Shown here: positions 35,692 to 46,088 of the stretch, one piece after another
Layout of the letters: every line of letters starts with the position of its first letter
How positions within the stretch are numbered: position 1 is the first letter of the stretch
From: Xanthomonas bromi
GTDB taxonomy: Bacteria; Pseudomonadota; Gammaproteobacteria; Xanthomonadales; Xanthomonadaceae
Assembly (NCBI RefSeq): GCF_900092025.1
Contig: NZ_FLTX01000002.1
Location: 1-58,955, forward strand
Direction: 5' to 3'
DNA: 58,955 nucleotides
Program-made: the position numbers and the translations under genes
The notes under the pieces: model-generated
What the model was told of the DNA's origin: nothing
Seen by the model: only the letters and a program-made list of their open reading frames with translations
Database searches by the model: none

Positions 35692-37188
35692 TCAGCGCCG
35701 CTCCGGCATGCACGGCAGGCGCACCGTCACGCGCAGCCCACCGTGGGCGTGATTGTCCAGGCGCAGATCGCCGCCATGCGCCAGCACGATGCTGTGTGCG
35801 ACCGACAAACCCAGCCCGATGCCGCCGGTATCGCGATTGCGCGAGGACTCGCCACGCACGAACGGCAGCAACAATTGTTCGCGCTGGGTCGGGTCGATGC
35901 CGGGGCCGTCGTCGTCGATCCACAGCACGCCATCCTCGCCCTCGCGTTGCAACTGCAGGCGCGCGCGCCTGCCGTATTTCAAGGCGTTTTCGAGCAGATT
36001 CATCACTGCGCGGCGCAACGCCAGCGGGTCGCCGTCCAGGGTGATTTCCGGCCCGGGCAGCAGCTCGGCGTCGGCGCCGATATCCGTGGCGTTGTCGACC
36101 ACGCTTTCCACCAGCAAGCGTAGATCCAGCGGCGCGCGTTCGCCGCGATGACGATCGTTCTGGATGAAGTCCAGCGCTGCGGAAATCATCGCCTTCATTT
36201 CGTCGATGTCTGCCAGCGCCTTGTCGCGCAGCGGTGGCTGCAGGCCATCCAGACGAAACGATAGCCGCGCCAGCGGCGTGCGCAGGTCGTGCGCGATCGC
36301 CGCGACCATGTGCGTGCGTTCGTTGATAAGCCGGTTCAGGCGCGCCTGCATCGCGTTGAACGAATCGGCTGCGCGCACGATTTCCGGCGGCCCACTGCGT
36401 TGCAGCGCGGCGGCATCGGGATTGCGGCCAAGGCGGTCGGCCGCTTCGGCAAAGCGCTTGATCGGTGCCGACAGCGCCCGCGAAAACCACCATGCCAGCG
36501 GCACGTTGGCCAGCAGGCCGGCCAGGAACAGCACCACCACATGGGTCTTGAATTCGGCCGACAGCTGCCGAGGTGGCGATTCGACCATGCGCCAGCGGCC
36601 ATCGGGCTGCTGCAGCGCGGCGGTGAAGCCGTCCAATAGCGGTACGCCGGGGGTTAGACGCTCGCTTTCCCAGGCGCCGGGCATCTCATCCGGACGTCGC
36701 CCATCGCCGGGCAGTGCACCGGGCTGGCCGTCATGCGGCCAGTCGTCCGGAAACGGCGGCAGGCGTTGCGCTTCGGGGTGTTCGTCAACCCCGCCATCGG
36801 CTGCGCGGTCCTGGTTGGACCACCGCTGCGGCGGGAGCATGCCCGGCTGCGGTGCTTCGCGATCGTTGGCGTTGCGATAGAACCGCACCTGCCGTTCCGG
36901 CACATCCAGCCAGTGGGCAAGCAGCATTTCGGCGAACGGATCGCGCATCTGGCCTGTCGGGGGCGCTGGGGCCTGCGCCGATTCATGAACTTTCAGGGTC
37001 TGGGTGCCGGCCGGCATGCGGGTGGAAAGCAGCGCCACCACTTCCGGTGGGTGCACCGGCGGCTCGTAAACGGGGGTACGCATCACCAGCAGGGCGATGC
37101 CCACCGCCTGGGCGGTGAGCAGGGCCGCCGCCAGCAACACAAAGGTCCGCGCAAAGATCGACAGCCCGCGACGTGCCGGTTTGCTCAC
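35692..37188 (-). CDS. Sensor histidine kinase
   Basis: A 498-residue membrane kinase. Membrane helix 1 spans about residues 13-35, then a periplasmic loop of about 190 residues rich in Pro/Asp/Arg, and helix 2 (VVVLFLAGLLANVPLAWW) leads into a HAMP domain. The H-box AIAHDLRTPLARL, N-box NLLENALKYG, G1 DDDGPGID and G2 GIGLGLSVAHS are complete, so it should be active. EnvZ/OmpR-class architecture. Its ATG overlaps the response regulator stop by four bases. The stimulus is unknown; the acidic/proline loop resembles no named sensor I recognise. Confidence 0.92.
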   Translation of the reverse strand: MSKPARRGLSIFARTFVLLAAALLTAQAVGIALLVMRTPVYEPPVHPPEVVALLSTRMPAGTQTLKVHESAQAPAPPTGQMRDPFAEMLLAHWLDVPERQVRFYRNANDREAPQPGMLPPQRWSNQDRAADGGVDEHPEAQRLPPFPDDWPHDGQPGALPGDGRRPDEMPGAWESERLTPGVPLLDGFTAALQQPDGRWRMVESPPRQLSAEFKTHVVVLFLAGLLANVPLAWWFSRALSAPIKRFAEAADRLGRNPDAAALQRSGPPEIVRAADSFNAMQARLNRLINERTHMVAAIAHDLRTPLARLSFRLDGLQPPLRDKALADIDEMKAMISAALDFIQNDRHRGERAPLDLRLLVESVVDNATDIGADAELLPGPEITLDGDPLALRRAVMNLLENALKYGRRARLQLQREGEDGVLWIDDDGPGIDPTQREQLLLPFVRGESSRNRDTGGIGLGLSVAHSIVLAHGGDLRLDNHAHGGLRVTVRLPCMPERR

Positions 37189-37913
37189 AAGCGCGAGACG
37201 CCCGGCAGCAGCATGTAGCCCTCGTTGCGTACGGTGCGAATCAACTCGGTATGGACGCGCTCGTTGATCTTGCGGCGCAGGCGGCTGATCTGGCTGTCGA
37301 TGGCGCGGTCGTAGACGTCGGTATCGCGGCCGCGGGCATAGTCCAGCAACTGGTCGCGACTGAGCACGCGCTGCGGGTGTTCGACGAAGGTACGCAGCAG
37401 GGCGAACTCGCCGTCGGACAGATTGATGAAGATGCCGGTCGGGTCGCGCAGGTCGCGGCGCACCACGTCCAGCCGCCAGCCGGCGAATTCGTAGACATTG
37501 CCACGCTGATCGGCCTGCTCGTTGCTGGCCTGGCTGCGCCGCAGCAGGGCGCGCACACGGGCCAGCAATTCGCGCGGATTGCAGGGCTTGGCGAGGTAAT
37601 CGTCGGCGCCGACTTCCAGGCCGATGATGCGATCTGTATCGTTGCCGAGCGCGCTGAGCATGATGACCGCAGGTGAACCGCGCTCGCTGGCCAGGGCGCG
37701 CGCTGCACTCAGCCCATCTTCTCCCGGCATCATCACGTCGAGTACGATGAGGTCCGGGCGGCGCTGCGCCATGGCGCAGCGCATCTCCGCCACGTTTTCG
37801 GCCATATCCACCTGGTAGCCATGGGCGCTTAGAAATTCGCCGATCAGCTTGCGCAGGTCCGGGTCGTCGTCAACCACGAGAACGCAGGGTTGTTGCAGGT
37901 CCATGGAGGTCAT
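37185..37913 (-). CDS. OmpR-family response regulator
   Basis: A 242-residue regulator. The receiver domain has the acidic pair VDDDPD, the phosphorylation site in LIVLDVMMPGEDG (about Asp58) and the conserved KP in YLAKPCNP. The C-terminal winged helix shows FALLRTFVEHPQRVLSRDQLL and VYDRAIDSQISRLRRKI. The start is either ATG 37913 or ATG 37904; neither has a clear ribosome site. Partner of the kinase immediately downstream (ATGA overlap). Divergent from the glycosyltransferase gene with about 130 bases between. Confidence 0.93.
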   Translation of the reverse strand: MTSMDLQQPCVLVVDDDPDLRKLIGEFLSAHGYQVDMAENVAEMRCAMAQRRPDLIVLDVMMPGEDGLSAARALASERGSPAVIMLSALGNDTDRIIGLEVGADDYLAKPCNPRELLARVRALLRRSQASNEQADQRGNVYEFAGWRLDVVRRDLRDPTGIFINLSDGEFALLRTFVEHPQRVLSRDQLLDYARGRDTDVYDRAIDSQISRLRRKINERVHTELIRTVRNEGYMLLPGVSRL

Positions 37914-38042
37914 CGTCTGTGGAGCGGAGGTTGGCCCGCGCAAAATGGTGGCTGCCGGATACATGGTGCTCGCAATTGCAAGGCTGGGAGCACGCATCAT
38001 AATGATCGAATTTGTCACCTATTGGCACACGTATAACGCACC

Positions 38043-39143
38043 ATGACAGAACGGGACATCGCGCAGGAATCCACGGCATCGACGCGATGCCGCTGTACTG
38101 ACGTGCGCGCGCACGACAAGGCGTTTCCGATGATGCGGGTGGTCAGTCGCGACAATGGCGTGGGCCTGACCCGCGACATGGTGCTGATGGCCGAAACGCT
38201 GCGCGCCGGCGGCGTGCCGGCGCAGGAAGTCGGATTCACCAGTCAGCGCCTGCACGACACCGGCCGCGAGGCGCGCCTGTGGGCCAGCCGTCTGCTGTTC
38301 GGGAGGGTGCCGCTACAGATTTTTTCCGAGCGCGTGTACAAGCGCTGCTTGCCGCTGGGCCAGATCAACCTGCTGGTGCCCAATCCGGAATGGTTGCTGC
38401 CCAAGTGGTTGCCGCTGCTGCCACGCTTCGACGCGGTGCTGTGCAAAACCCACCATGCCGAGCGGATCTTCCGCAGCTTGGGGTGCGCCACCCGCTTCAT
38501 CGGCTTCACCAGCCCGGATCGGTACGACGCGCGTGTGCTCCGGCAGCGCGCCTTCTTCCACCTGGCCGGGCGCAGTACCGCCAAGGGCACGCGCGTGCTG
38601 CTGGAGACCTGGCAGCGGCATCCGGAATGGCCGTTGCTGACTGTGGTACAGAATCCGCGTACCGCCGGCAAGCCGGTGCTGGCACCGAACATCGACCACC
38701 GCGTGGGATATCTGGACGATGCCGAACTGCGCCGCATGCAGAACGCCCATCTGTTCCATCTGTGCCCCTCCGAGGCCGAAGGGTTCGGCCATTACCTGAT
38801 GGAAGCGCTGAGCGTGGGCGCGGTGACGCTGGCCACCGACGGCGAGCCGATGAACGAACTGATCCGGCCCGAACACGGTGTGCTGATTCCGGTGGCCGAG
38901 GTGCGTCAGCGCCGTCTGGCATCGTATTACTACGTGGACGCGGCGGGCATCGCGCAAGCGGTGGAAACCGCCCTGGCATTGCCGCAGGCGCAGCTGGATC
39001 GCTTGTCGGCCGACGCGCGCGCGTTCTACCAGACCAACGATGCGGCATTTGCCGGGCGTTTTCGCAACGCGGTACTGGCTTCACTGCCCGAGCATGCAGT
39101 GGATCCTGTGGCGATCGTGGCGCCGCCTGCTGTCGAGACCTGA
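38043..39143 (+). CDS. GT4-family glycosyltransferase
   Basis: A 366-residue GT-B glycosyltransferase. The donor-binding motif CPSEAEGFGHYLMEALSVG has the EX7E pattern of GT4. The middle holds KGTRVLLETWQRHPEWPL, typical for the start of the C-terminal domain. No signal or membrane helix. It stands alone, so the acceptor is unknown; cell-envelope sugar transfer is a guess. The ATG at 38043 is used, with a later one at 38130 (MMRVVSRDNG) as an alternative that removes a poorly conserved head. Confidence 0.78.
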   Translation: MTERDIAQESTASTRCRCTDVRAHDKAFPMMRVVSRDNGVGLTRDMVLMAETLRAGGVPAQEVGFTSQRLHDTGREARLWASRLLFGRVPLQIFSERVYKRCLPLGQINLLVPNPEWLLPKWLPLLPRFDAVLCKTHHAERIFRSLGCATRFIGFTSPDRYDARVLRQRAFFHLAGRSTAKGTRVLLETWQRHPEWPLLTVVQNPRTAGKPVLAPNIDHRVGYLDDAELRRMQNAHLFHLCPSEAEGFGHYLMEALSVGAVTLATDGEPMNELIRPEHGVLIPVAEVRQRRLASYYYVDAAGIAQAVETALALPQAQLDRLSADARAFYQTNDAAFAGRFRNAVLASLPEHAVDPVAIVAPPAVET

Positions 39144-39494
39144 GGGCGTCAGCGCTCGCGTCGTCATCACTATCGGACCTGTTGCAGAGTCCATCGCGCA
39201 AACCGACTAACGTGCTGCGCGCAGATTGCATGCGCTGCGGACGCCGGCAAGCGTCACTACACGGCGGCACGCGACGCGGGGCGGTAAATGCGCAGTGCAG
39301 GCAACTGCCACTCTCCTGCCGACGCTGTTGCGCAATGTGCGTGCTGCACTGCGGCTAACAGGTGGCCTGTGGCCTCCTGTTCCGTCCGCGCGCAATCACG
39401 GCATTGCCCCATCTACCAACGCATGGCCGTGATCGCGCTCGACAGGACGACGTGCGGCAATCGGCGAGCCATAGCTTTTTTTGAAGCAATCCAT
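39144..39494. other. Intergenic stretch before frmR
   Basis: About 350 bases without a credible gene between the glycosyltransferase and the FrmR operator. No clear terminator seen. Confidence 0.6.
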
Positions 39495-39511
39495 ATACTG
39501 CCCCCCAGTAT
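39495..39511. promoter_or_regulatory. FrmR/CsoR-type operator
   Basis: ATACTG-CCCCC-CAGTAT, a perfect inverted repeat around a G/C tract, 15 bases before the frmR start. It closely matches the known E. coli frmR operator pattern (ATA...CCCCCC...TAT). It predicts autoregulation and formaldehyde induction of frmR-adhC-gfa. Confidence 0.82.
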
Positions 39512-39526
39512 TTTGTTGGAGTCCTC

Positions 39527-40976
<1,450 letters not shown>

Positions 40977-41044
40977 CCAGACGGCCAGGAGCGGCGCGCG
41001 GCCACTTCCGCGCATGCGGTAACCGAAACTCCGGGAGGGGCGTA

Positions 41045-41620
41045 ATGACGAATGTGTCGATTCATCCTTCGGTCGATGGTGGTGTTGCGCGAGGCGGTGC
41101 AGAAAACTTTCAAGGGGGAACCCTCGAATGTCACTGCACCAGCGACAAGGTGGTAGTGGAGGTGGGTGCGCAGACCGCACACAACCACGCATGCGGCTGC
41201 AGCAAATGCTGGAACCCCGAGGGCGCAACGTTCTCCGTGATCGCGGTGGCGCCGCGGGACAAGGTCAAGGTGACCGCGCACGAAGAAAAGCTGAAGATCG
41301 TCGATGAAAGCGCGGCGATCCAGCGCCATGCCTGCACCGGCTGCGGTGTACACCTGTTCGGCCGCATCGAGAACAAGGAGCATGCGTTCTACGGTCTGGA
41401 CTTCGTGCATACCGAGTTGTCGAAGCAACAGGGCTGGTCGGCACCGGGCTTTGCCGCGTTCGTGTCTTCCATCATCGAAACCGGCGCCCCGCCGGAGCAG
41501 ATGGATGGGGTACGTGCGCGCCTGACCGACCTGGGCTTGCCGCCGTACGACTGTCTGTCGCCGGCGTTGATGGATGCGCTCTCTGCCCATGTGGCACGCA
41601 AGAAGGGTCTGTTGCATTGA
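41045..41620 (+). CDS. gfa: Glutathione-dependent formaldehyde-activating protein Gfa
   Basis: A 191-residue zinc protein of the GFA family. The metal-binding cysteines are seen as CHC, CGCSKC and CTGC. Family members were proposed to speed the glutathione-formaldehyde adduct step, though for the best-studied one the catalytic role has been questioned. Placed between adhC and fghA, so a role in this pathway is well supported by context. Confidence 0.93.
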   Translation: MTNVSIHPSVDGGVARGGAENFQGGTLECHCTSDKVVVEVGAQTAHNHACGCSKCWNPEGATFSVIAVAPRDKVKVTAHEEKLKIVDESAAIQRHACTGCGVHLFGRIENKEHAFYGLDFVHTELSKQQGWSAPGFAAFVSSIIETGAPPEQMDGVRARLTDLGLPPYDCLSPALMDALSAHVARKKGLLH

Positions 41621-41626
41621 TGGTCC

Positions 41627-41658
41627 AACCCTGCAGCCGGCGATCCGGCTGCAGGGTT
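41627..41658 (+). terminator. Terminator between gfa and fghA
   Basis: AACCCTGCAGCCGG-CGAT-CCGGCTGCAGGGTT, a perfect 14-bp stem followed by TCTCTTCG. It sits inside the operon, before fghA, whose start is 20 bases later. Confidence 0.8.
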
Positions 41659-41678
41659 TCTCTTCGTAAGGAATCTCC

Positions 41679-42509
41679 ATGGAACGTATCGAACACCGCG
41701 CCTGCTTCGGCGGCTGGCAGGATGTGTATCGGCATCAGTCGCAGACCTTGAGCTGCAGCATGCAGCTGGGCGTGTACCTGCCGCCGCAAGCCGCTGACGG
41801 CCCGTTGCCGGTGCTGTACTGGCTGAGCGGTCTGACCTGCACCGAGCAGAACTTCATCAGCAAGGCAGGGGCGCAGCGCTATGCGGCCGAGCATGGCGTG
41901 ATCGTGGTGGCGCCCGACACCAGCCCGCGTGGCGATGATGTGGCCGACGCGGAAGGCTACGACATCGGTAAGGGCGCTGGTTTCTATGTCGATGCCACCG
42001 AGCAGCCGTGGGCGGCGCATTACCGCATGTACGACTACGTCGTGAACGAATTGCCGGCGTTGATCGAAGCAACCTTCGCCACCACCGGCGCGCGTGCCAT
42101 CAGTGGCCACTCGATGGGCGGGCATGGCGCCCTGACCATCGCCTTGAAGAACCCGGGCCGCTATCGCAGCGTGTCGGCGTTTTCGCCGATCGTGGCGCCC
42201 AGTCAAGTGCCGTGGGGCGCGAAAGCGTTTGGCCGGTATCTGGGCGACGATCGTACGAACTGGAAAGCTTACGACGCCACAGCGTTGATCGCTGAAGCTC
42301 AAGAACGTTTGCCGCTGTTGATCGACCAAGGCGATGCCGACGAATTTCTTCAGAATCAGCTGAAAACAGTGTTGTTTGAAGACGCGGCAAAGGCCGCCGG
42401 CTACCCGGTGACAGTGCGGCTGCAGCCCGGGTACGACCATAGCTATTACTTCATCTCAAGCTTTATCGGCGAGCACATCGCGCATCATGCTGCGGCGTTG
42501 CGTGGGTGA
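41679..42509 (+). CDS. fghA: S-formylglutathione hydrolase
   Basis: A 276-residue esterase D-type hydrolase releasing formate and glutathione. The nucleophile is Ser145 in GHSMGGHG; the acid is in DQGDADEF and the histidine in GYDHSYYF. It completes formaldehyde oxidation after AdhC. TAAGGA precedes the ATG. It follows a strong hairpin, so its expression may be partly uncoupled from adhC. Confidence 0.96.
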   Translation: MERIEHRACFGGWQDVYRHQSQTLSCSMQLGVYLPPQAADGPLPVLYWLSGLTCTEQNFISKAGAQRYAAEHGVIVVAPDTSPRGDDVADAEGYDIGKGAGFYVDATEQPWAAHYRMYDYVVNELPALIEATFATTGARAISGHSMGGHGALTIALKNPGRYRSVSAFSPIVAPSQVPWGAKAFGRYLGDDRTNWKAYDATALIAEAQERLPLLIDQGDADEFLQNQLKTVLFEDAAKAAGYPVTVRLQPGYDHSYYFISSFIGEHIAHHAAALRG

Positions 42510-43010
42510 ACGCAGGCGCGTGTGTGTGACATGCGATAGGCAATTCGGCGGCTAAGGGTCAGCGCTGATGCATTGAGTGGCTTTATGCGTGGCGTCGTGC
42601 CGTACGCTCACCCCAACCCAACCTCGCGGTGGGAGAGGGTGCCCGCAGTGGCGGATGAGGGTGCTGGCGCAGCGCTGATGTAATCAATCAGCGCTGCGCG
42701 GCTTCACTCGGCGTCTCAGTCAATCCGTGCCATGGCCTACGTCTGCGGCGCTAGCGGAGCGTCGGCAATGTGCACGCAATGCCCTCTCGCGACCCGCCGC
42801 GCGGCGGGCGTATTGATGCTGGTGGCGGGCGTCGCTAGCTAGTCGCCGTATGCGCCGAATTGCCGGTGCCGGACGTAGCGACGATGTTCGCTCCTGGTTT
42901 CCTGCGATCGGTCTTGGTGGGTGAAACGACGCTGTGCTTGTGGCTGCTGGTCCAGCGCGTCGATCGCCCACGCTGGGATGGCAGGGTGGCCGAAACATCG
43001 CGTTTGCAAT
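42510..43010. other. Intergenic stretch with a CTCATCCGC-type repeat remnant
   Basis: No credible gene in 501 bases. Bases about 42605-42655 (CCAACCC, GGTGGGAGAGGGTGCCCG, then GGATGAGGGTG) are a degraded, inverted copy of the repeat at 58757-58812. Frames reading through 42835-43230 look like antisense shadows of the gene at 43011. Confidence 0.55.
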
Positions 43011-43349
43011 TCAACGGACGTCGCGCATTTCCCAGTGCGAACCGGCCAGCGCCTGCATGCGCTGTTTGAAGAGGTCGCCGGGAATGCTCGTGGTTGCGAC
43101 CAGATCGATGCGCAGATCGTGCTGCGTGCCGGTGACCGTGGCCGCCGAGTCGGTGATGCCGAGACTTGGATCCACCTCGTCCGGGTCGACCTGCAGCTGG
43201 CGCCAACGGTCGAACCAGGCCGGATCGCACAGCGCCGCCTGCAATTGCTCGGCGAAGGCCTCGGCACCATTGGCGGTGAAGCTCACCGAGGGCGCGCTAC
43301 CGCGGGCGATCTTGGGATCGGGCAGGCTGATCGAGTAGCTGACAGGCAT
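43011..43349 (-). CDS. Small hypothetical protein
   Basis: A 112-residue protein I do not recognise. It begins MPVSYSISLPDPKIARG and contains WFDRWRQLQVDPDEVDPSLG; alternating hydrophobic residues suggest a mixed alpha/beta fold. No signal peptide, membrane helix or cysteine pair. A TGAGG ribosome site stands before the ATG at 43349; codon use is like its neighbours. It is downstream of, but well separated from, ettA on the opposite side of a terminator, so it is probably transcribed alone. Confidence 0.55.
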   Translation of the reverse strand: MPVSYSISLPDPKIARGSAPSVSFTANGAEAFAEQLQAALCDPAWFDRWRQLQVDPDEVDPSLGITDSAATVTGTQHDLRIDLVATTSIPGDLFKQRMQALAGSHWEMRDVR

Positions 43350-43566
43350 ATGCAAACCTCAGATGGATGACGCCGGCACGTTAGTGCAGCGCAGGTGAGC
43401 ATTCCGTCGACGGGCGGGCATGGATGCCGCGTAAGGTCCCGCGACGTTGGATGTGCAAGGACCAGTTGAGATGGTCGGGCGCGTAGCTTTTAAAAAGCCA
43501 GCCCCCGATGCCCGACGTGGTGTCCTCGTCTTCCAAAAAAGCAATCATCCAGCTTCTAACTCCATA

Positions 43567-43600
43567 CATAAAAAAAGCGCCGAAAGGCGCCTTTTTTATG
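43567..43600. terminator. Bidirectional terminator downstream of ettA
   Basis: A GCGCC-GAAA-GGCGC stem with a long A run before and TTTTTT after, on both strands. It is 13 bases past the ettA stop. Strong Rho-independent terminator. Confidence 0.92.
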
Positions 43601-43612
43601 AATTAAGACAAC

Positions 43613-45274
43613 TTACTTCAGCGCCTTGAAGCGCAGGCGCTTCGGGCCGGCGTCGTCGCCCATGCGGCGACGCTTGTCTTCTTCGTACTCGCGGTAGTTG
43701 CCCTGGAAGAACTCCACATGCGACTCGCCTTCGAACGACAGGATGTGCGTGGCGATACGGTCGAGGAACCAGCGATCATGCGAAATCACGAAGGTGTTGC
43801 CCGGGAACTCCAGCAACGCATCTTCCAGCGCACGCAGCGTCTCGATGTCCAGATCGTTGGACGGTTCGTCGAGCAGCAGCACGTTGCCGCCCTGCAGCAG
43901 GGTCTTGGCCATGTGCAGACGACCGCGCTCACCACCGGAGAGCGAGCCGACCATCTTCTGCTGGTCCTGGCCCTTGAAGTTGAAGCGGCCGATGTAGGCG
44001 CGCGACTGGATTTCCACACCGTTGATGTTGAGGATATCCAGGCCGCCTGCGATTTCCTGGAACACGTTGTGGTTGCCTTCCAGTGCGTCGCGGCTCTGGT
44101 CCACGTAGGACAGCTGCACGGTCGGGCCGACCACGATTTCGCCGGAATCGGGCTTTTCCTGGCCGGTGATCATCTTGAACAGGGTCGACTTACCGGCACC
44201 GTTGGGGCCGATGATGCCGACGATGGCGCCGGGCGGCACGATCATCGACAGGTTGTCGATCAGCAGGCGGTCGCCGAACTTCTTGGACACGTTCTTGAAT
44301 TCCATCACCGAGTTGCCCAGGCGCTCGCCCGGCGGGATGAAGATTTCATTGGTCTCGTTGCGGCGCTGGTAATCCACCGACTGCAGCTCTTCCAGGCGGG
44401 CCAGACGCGCCTTGCCCTTGGTGCGGCCGCCCTTGGCGTTCTGCCGCGACCATTCCAGTTCCTTCTGGATCGCCTTCTGGCGTGATTTTTCCTGGTTGTC
44501 TTCCTGCTTGAGGCGCTCGTCCTTCTGGGTCAGCCAGTCGGTGTAGTTGCCCTTCCACGGAATACCGCGGCCGCGGTCCAGTTCCAGGATCCACTCGGCG
44601 GCGTTGTCCAGGAAGTAGCGGTCATGCGTCACCGCCACCACGGTGCCGGTGTAGCGTGCGAGGAACTGTTCCAGCCACTCCACCGACTCGGCGTCCAAGT
44701 GGTTGGTGGGTTCGTCGAGCAGCAGCATGTCCGGCTTCTGCAGCAGCAGGCGGCACAGCGCCACGCGGCGCTTTTCGCCACCGGACAGCTTGCCGACGAT
44801 CGCGTCCCACGGCGGCAGGCGCAGCGCATCGGCGGCTACGTCCAGCTGGTTTTCCAGCGTGTGCGCATCGCCTGCGGCCAGGATCGCCTCCAGGCGCTCC
44901 TGTTCCTTGGCCAATGCGTCGAAATCGGCGCCTTCTTCGGCATAGGCCAGGTACACCGCATCCAGCGCGGCCTGTGCCTGCAGCACGTCGCCCACGCCTT
45001 CCTCGACTGCCTCGCGCACGGTGTGTTCGGGGTTGAGCTGCGGTTCCTGCGCCAGATAGCCGACCTTGATGCCGGCCTGCGGACGGGCTTCGCCCTCGAA
45101 GTCGGTGTCCACGCCGGCCATGATCTTCAGCACGGTGGACTTGCCCGCGCCATTCAGACCCAGCAGGCCGATCTTGGCGCCCGGAAAGAAGCTCAGCGAG
45201 ATGTCCTTGATGATCTGCCGCTTGGGCGGGACCACCTTGCTGACGCGGTTCATGGTGTAGATATATTGCGACAT
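43613..45274 (-). CDS. ettA: Energy-dependent translational throttle protein EttA (ABC-F)
   Basis: A 553-residue ABC-F protein with two ATPase domains: Walker A GLNGAGKS and GPNGAGKS, signatures LSGGEKRR and LSGGERGR, and Walker B ends EPTNHLD and EPSNDLD. The EttA arm and the PtIM linker with ARLEELQS are present. It binds the ribosomal E site and gates the first peptide bond according to ADP/ATP ratio. Length and the EttA-specific start SQYIYTMNRVSKVVPPKRQI make the assignment firm over Uup-like relatives. Confidence 0.96.
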   Translation of the reverse strand: MSQYIYTMNRVSKVVPPKRQIIKDISLSFFPGAKIGLLGLNGAGKSTVLKIMAGVDTDFEGEARPQAGIKVGYLAQEPQLNPEHTVREAVEEGVGDVLQAQAALDAVYLAYAEEGADFDALAKEQERLEAILAAGDAHTLENQLDVAADALRLPPWDAIVGKLSGGEKRRVALCRLLLQKPDMLLLDEPTNHLDAESVEWLEQFLARYTGTVVAVTHDRYFLDNAAEWILELDRGRGIPWKGNYTDWLTQKDERLKQEDNQEKSRQKAIQKELEWSRQNAKGGRTKGKARLARLEELQSVDYQRRNETNEIFIPPGERLGNSVMEFKNVSKKFGDRLLIDNLSMIVPPGAIVGIIGPNGAGKSTLFKMITGQEKPDSGEIVVGPTVQLSYVDQSRDALEGNHNVFQEIAGGLDILNINGVEIQSRAYIGRFNFKGQDQQKMVGSLSGGERGRLHMAKTLLQGGNVLLLDEPSNDLDIETLRALEDALLEFPGNTFVISHDRWFLDRIATHILSFEGESHVEFFQGNYREYEEDKRRRMGDDAGPKRLRFKALK

Positions 45275-45500
45275 GGGTGCTCCGTGGACGCAGGCAGCCC
45301 GCCGGCCGAGGCCGGAGGCAGCGGAAAGGGGATTGCGCCGATTATACGGGCAAGTGCCCGGGGGCGCGCCGAGTCAGGCGGTAGCTAAACGGCAGCCGAC
45401 CTATTACCTGAATAGGCATTTTCGTAACCGATTCCAGCAAGAATGCGTTAAGGCGGGCAGCGCCTTAATGAAATTGCGACATCGCAAACAGGAGCTGGTC

Positions 45501-46007
45501 ATGAACCGCAAACGCATCGTTACCGTTGTGCTTTCCTCGATCCTCGCGCTGGGTTCCGTGGCACCGGCTGCTTTCGCCGGGGACTGGGGCCGCGACCACG
45601 ATCGCCGCGGCCATGACCGCGACCACCGCGGCGACTGGCGCAACGACCGCCGTGACTGGCGCGATGATCGCCGGGCTGACCGTCGCGACTGGCGCGACGA
45701 CCGCCGCTACTACAGCAGCGGTTACCGCGAGGGCTATCGTGATGCCCGCTATCAGGACCGTCGCTACGACCGCAAACGGGTCTATGTCTACGATCGTCCA
45801 GCCTATTACCGCGCTGGCCCACCGCCGCGTCCGTACTGGGCCCGCGGCCAGCGTTACCACGGCCCGGTCTATGTGATCAACGACTACGACCGCTATGACC
45901 TGCGTCGCCCGCCGTACGGCTACCGCTGGCAGAGCGACGACCGTGGCAATCTGCTGTTGGTGGCTATCGCCACCGGCGTCATTGCCGACCTGGTGCTCAA
46001 CAATTGA
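45501..46007 (+). CDS. RcnB-like periplasmic protein
   Basis: A 168-residue protein with a signal peptide ending AAFAG near residue 27. Then come about 50 residues rich in Asp/Arg with a repeating RRDWRDD unit (twice), a Tyr/Arg segment, and the RcnB-family C-terminus YGYRWQSDDRGNLLLVAIATG. RcnB of E. coli is tied to nickel/cobalt balance; here no metal genes are nearby, so the role is open. GGAG precedes the ATG at 45501. Confidence 0.85.
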   Translation: MNRKRIVTVVLSSILALGSVAPAAFAGDWGRDHDRRGHDRDHRGDWRNDRRDWRDDRRADRRDWRDDRRYYSSGYREGYRDARYQDRRYDRKRVYVYDRPAYYRAGPPPRPYWARGQRYHGPVYVINDYDRYDLRRPPYGYRWQSDDRGNLLLVAIATGVIADLVLNN

Positions 46008-46056
46008 GCGTGTCCATCAATCCCGGCGGCCAGGCGCAGCCAGCGGATCGGTAACG

Positions 46057-46088
46057 GCGACAGGGCGCACTTCGGTGCGCCCTGTCGC
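46057..46088 (+). terminator. UUCG terminator of the RcnB-like gene
   Basis: GCGACAGGGCGCAC-TTCG-GTGCGCCCTGTCGC, a perfect 14-bp stem with a stable tetraloop, 49 bases past the stop. It lacks a long T-tract. Confidence 0.82.

Noticed and set aside
35572..36123. Frames on the + strand over the 3' end of the sensor kinase
   Set aside because: The - strand frame has all kinase boxes in order; the + frames have no motif.
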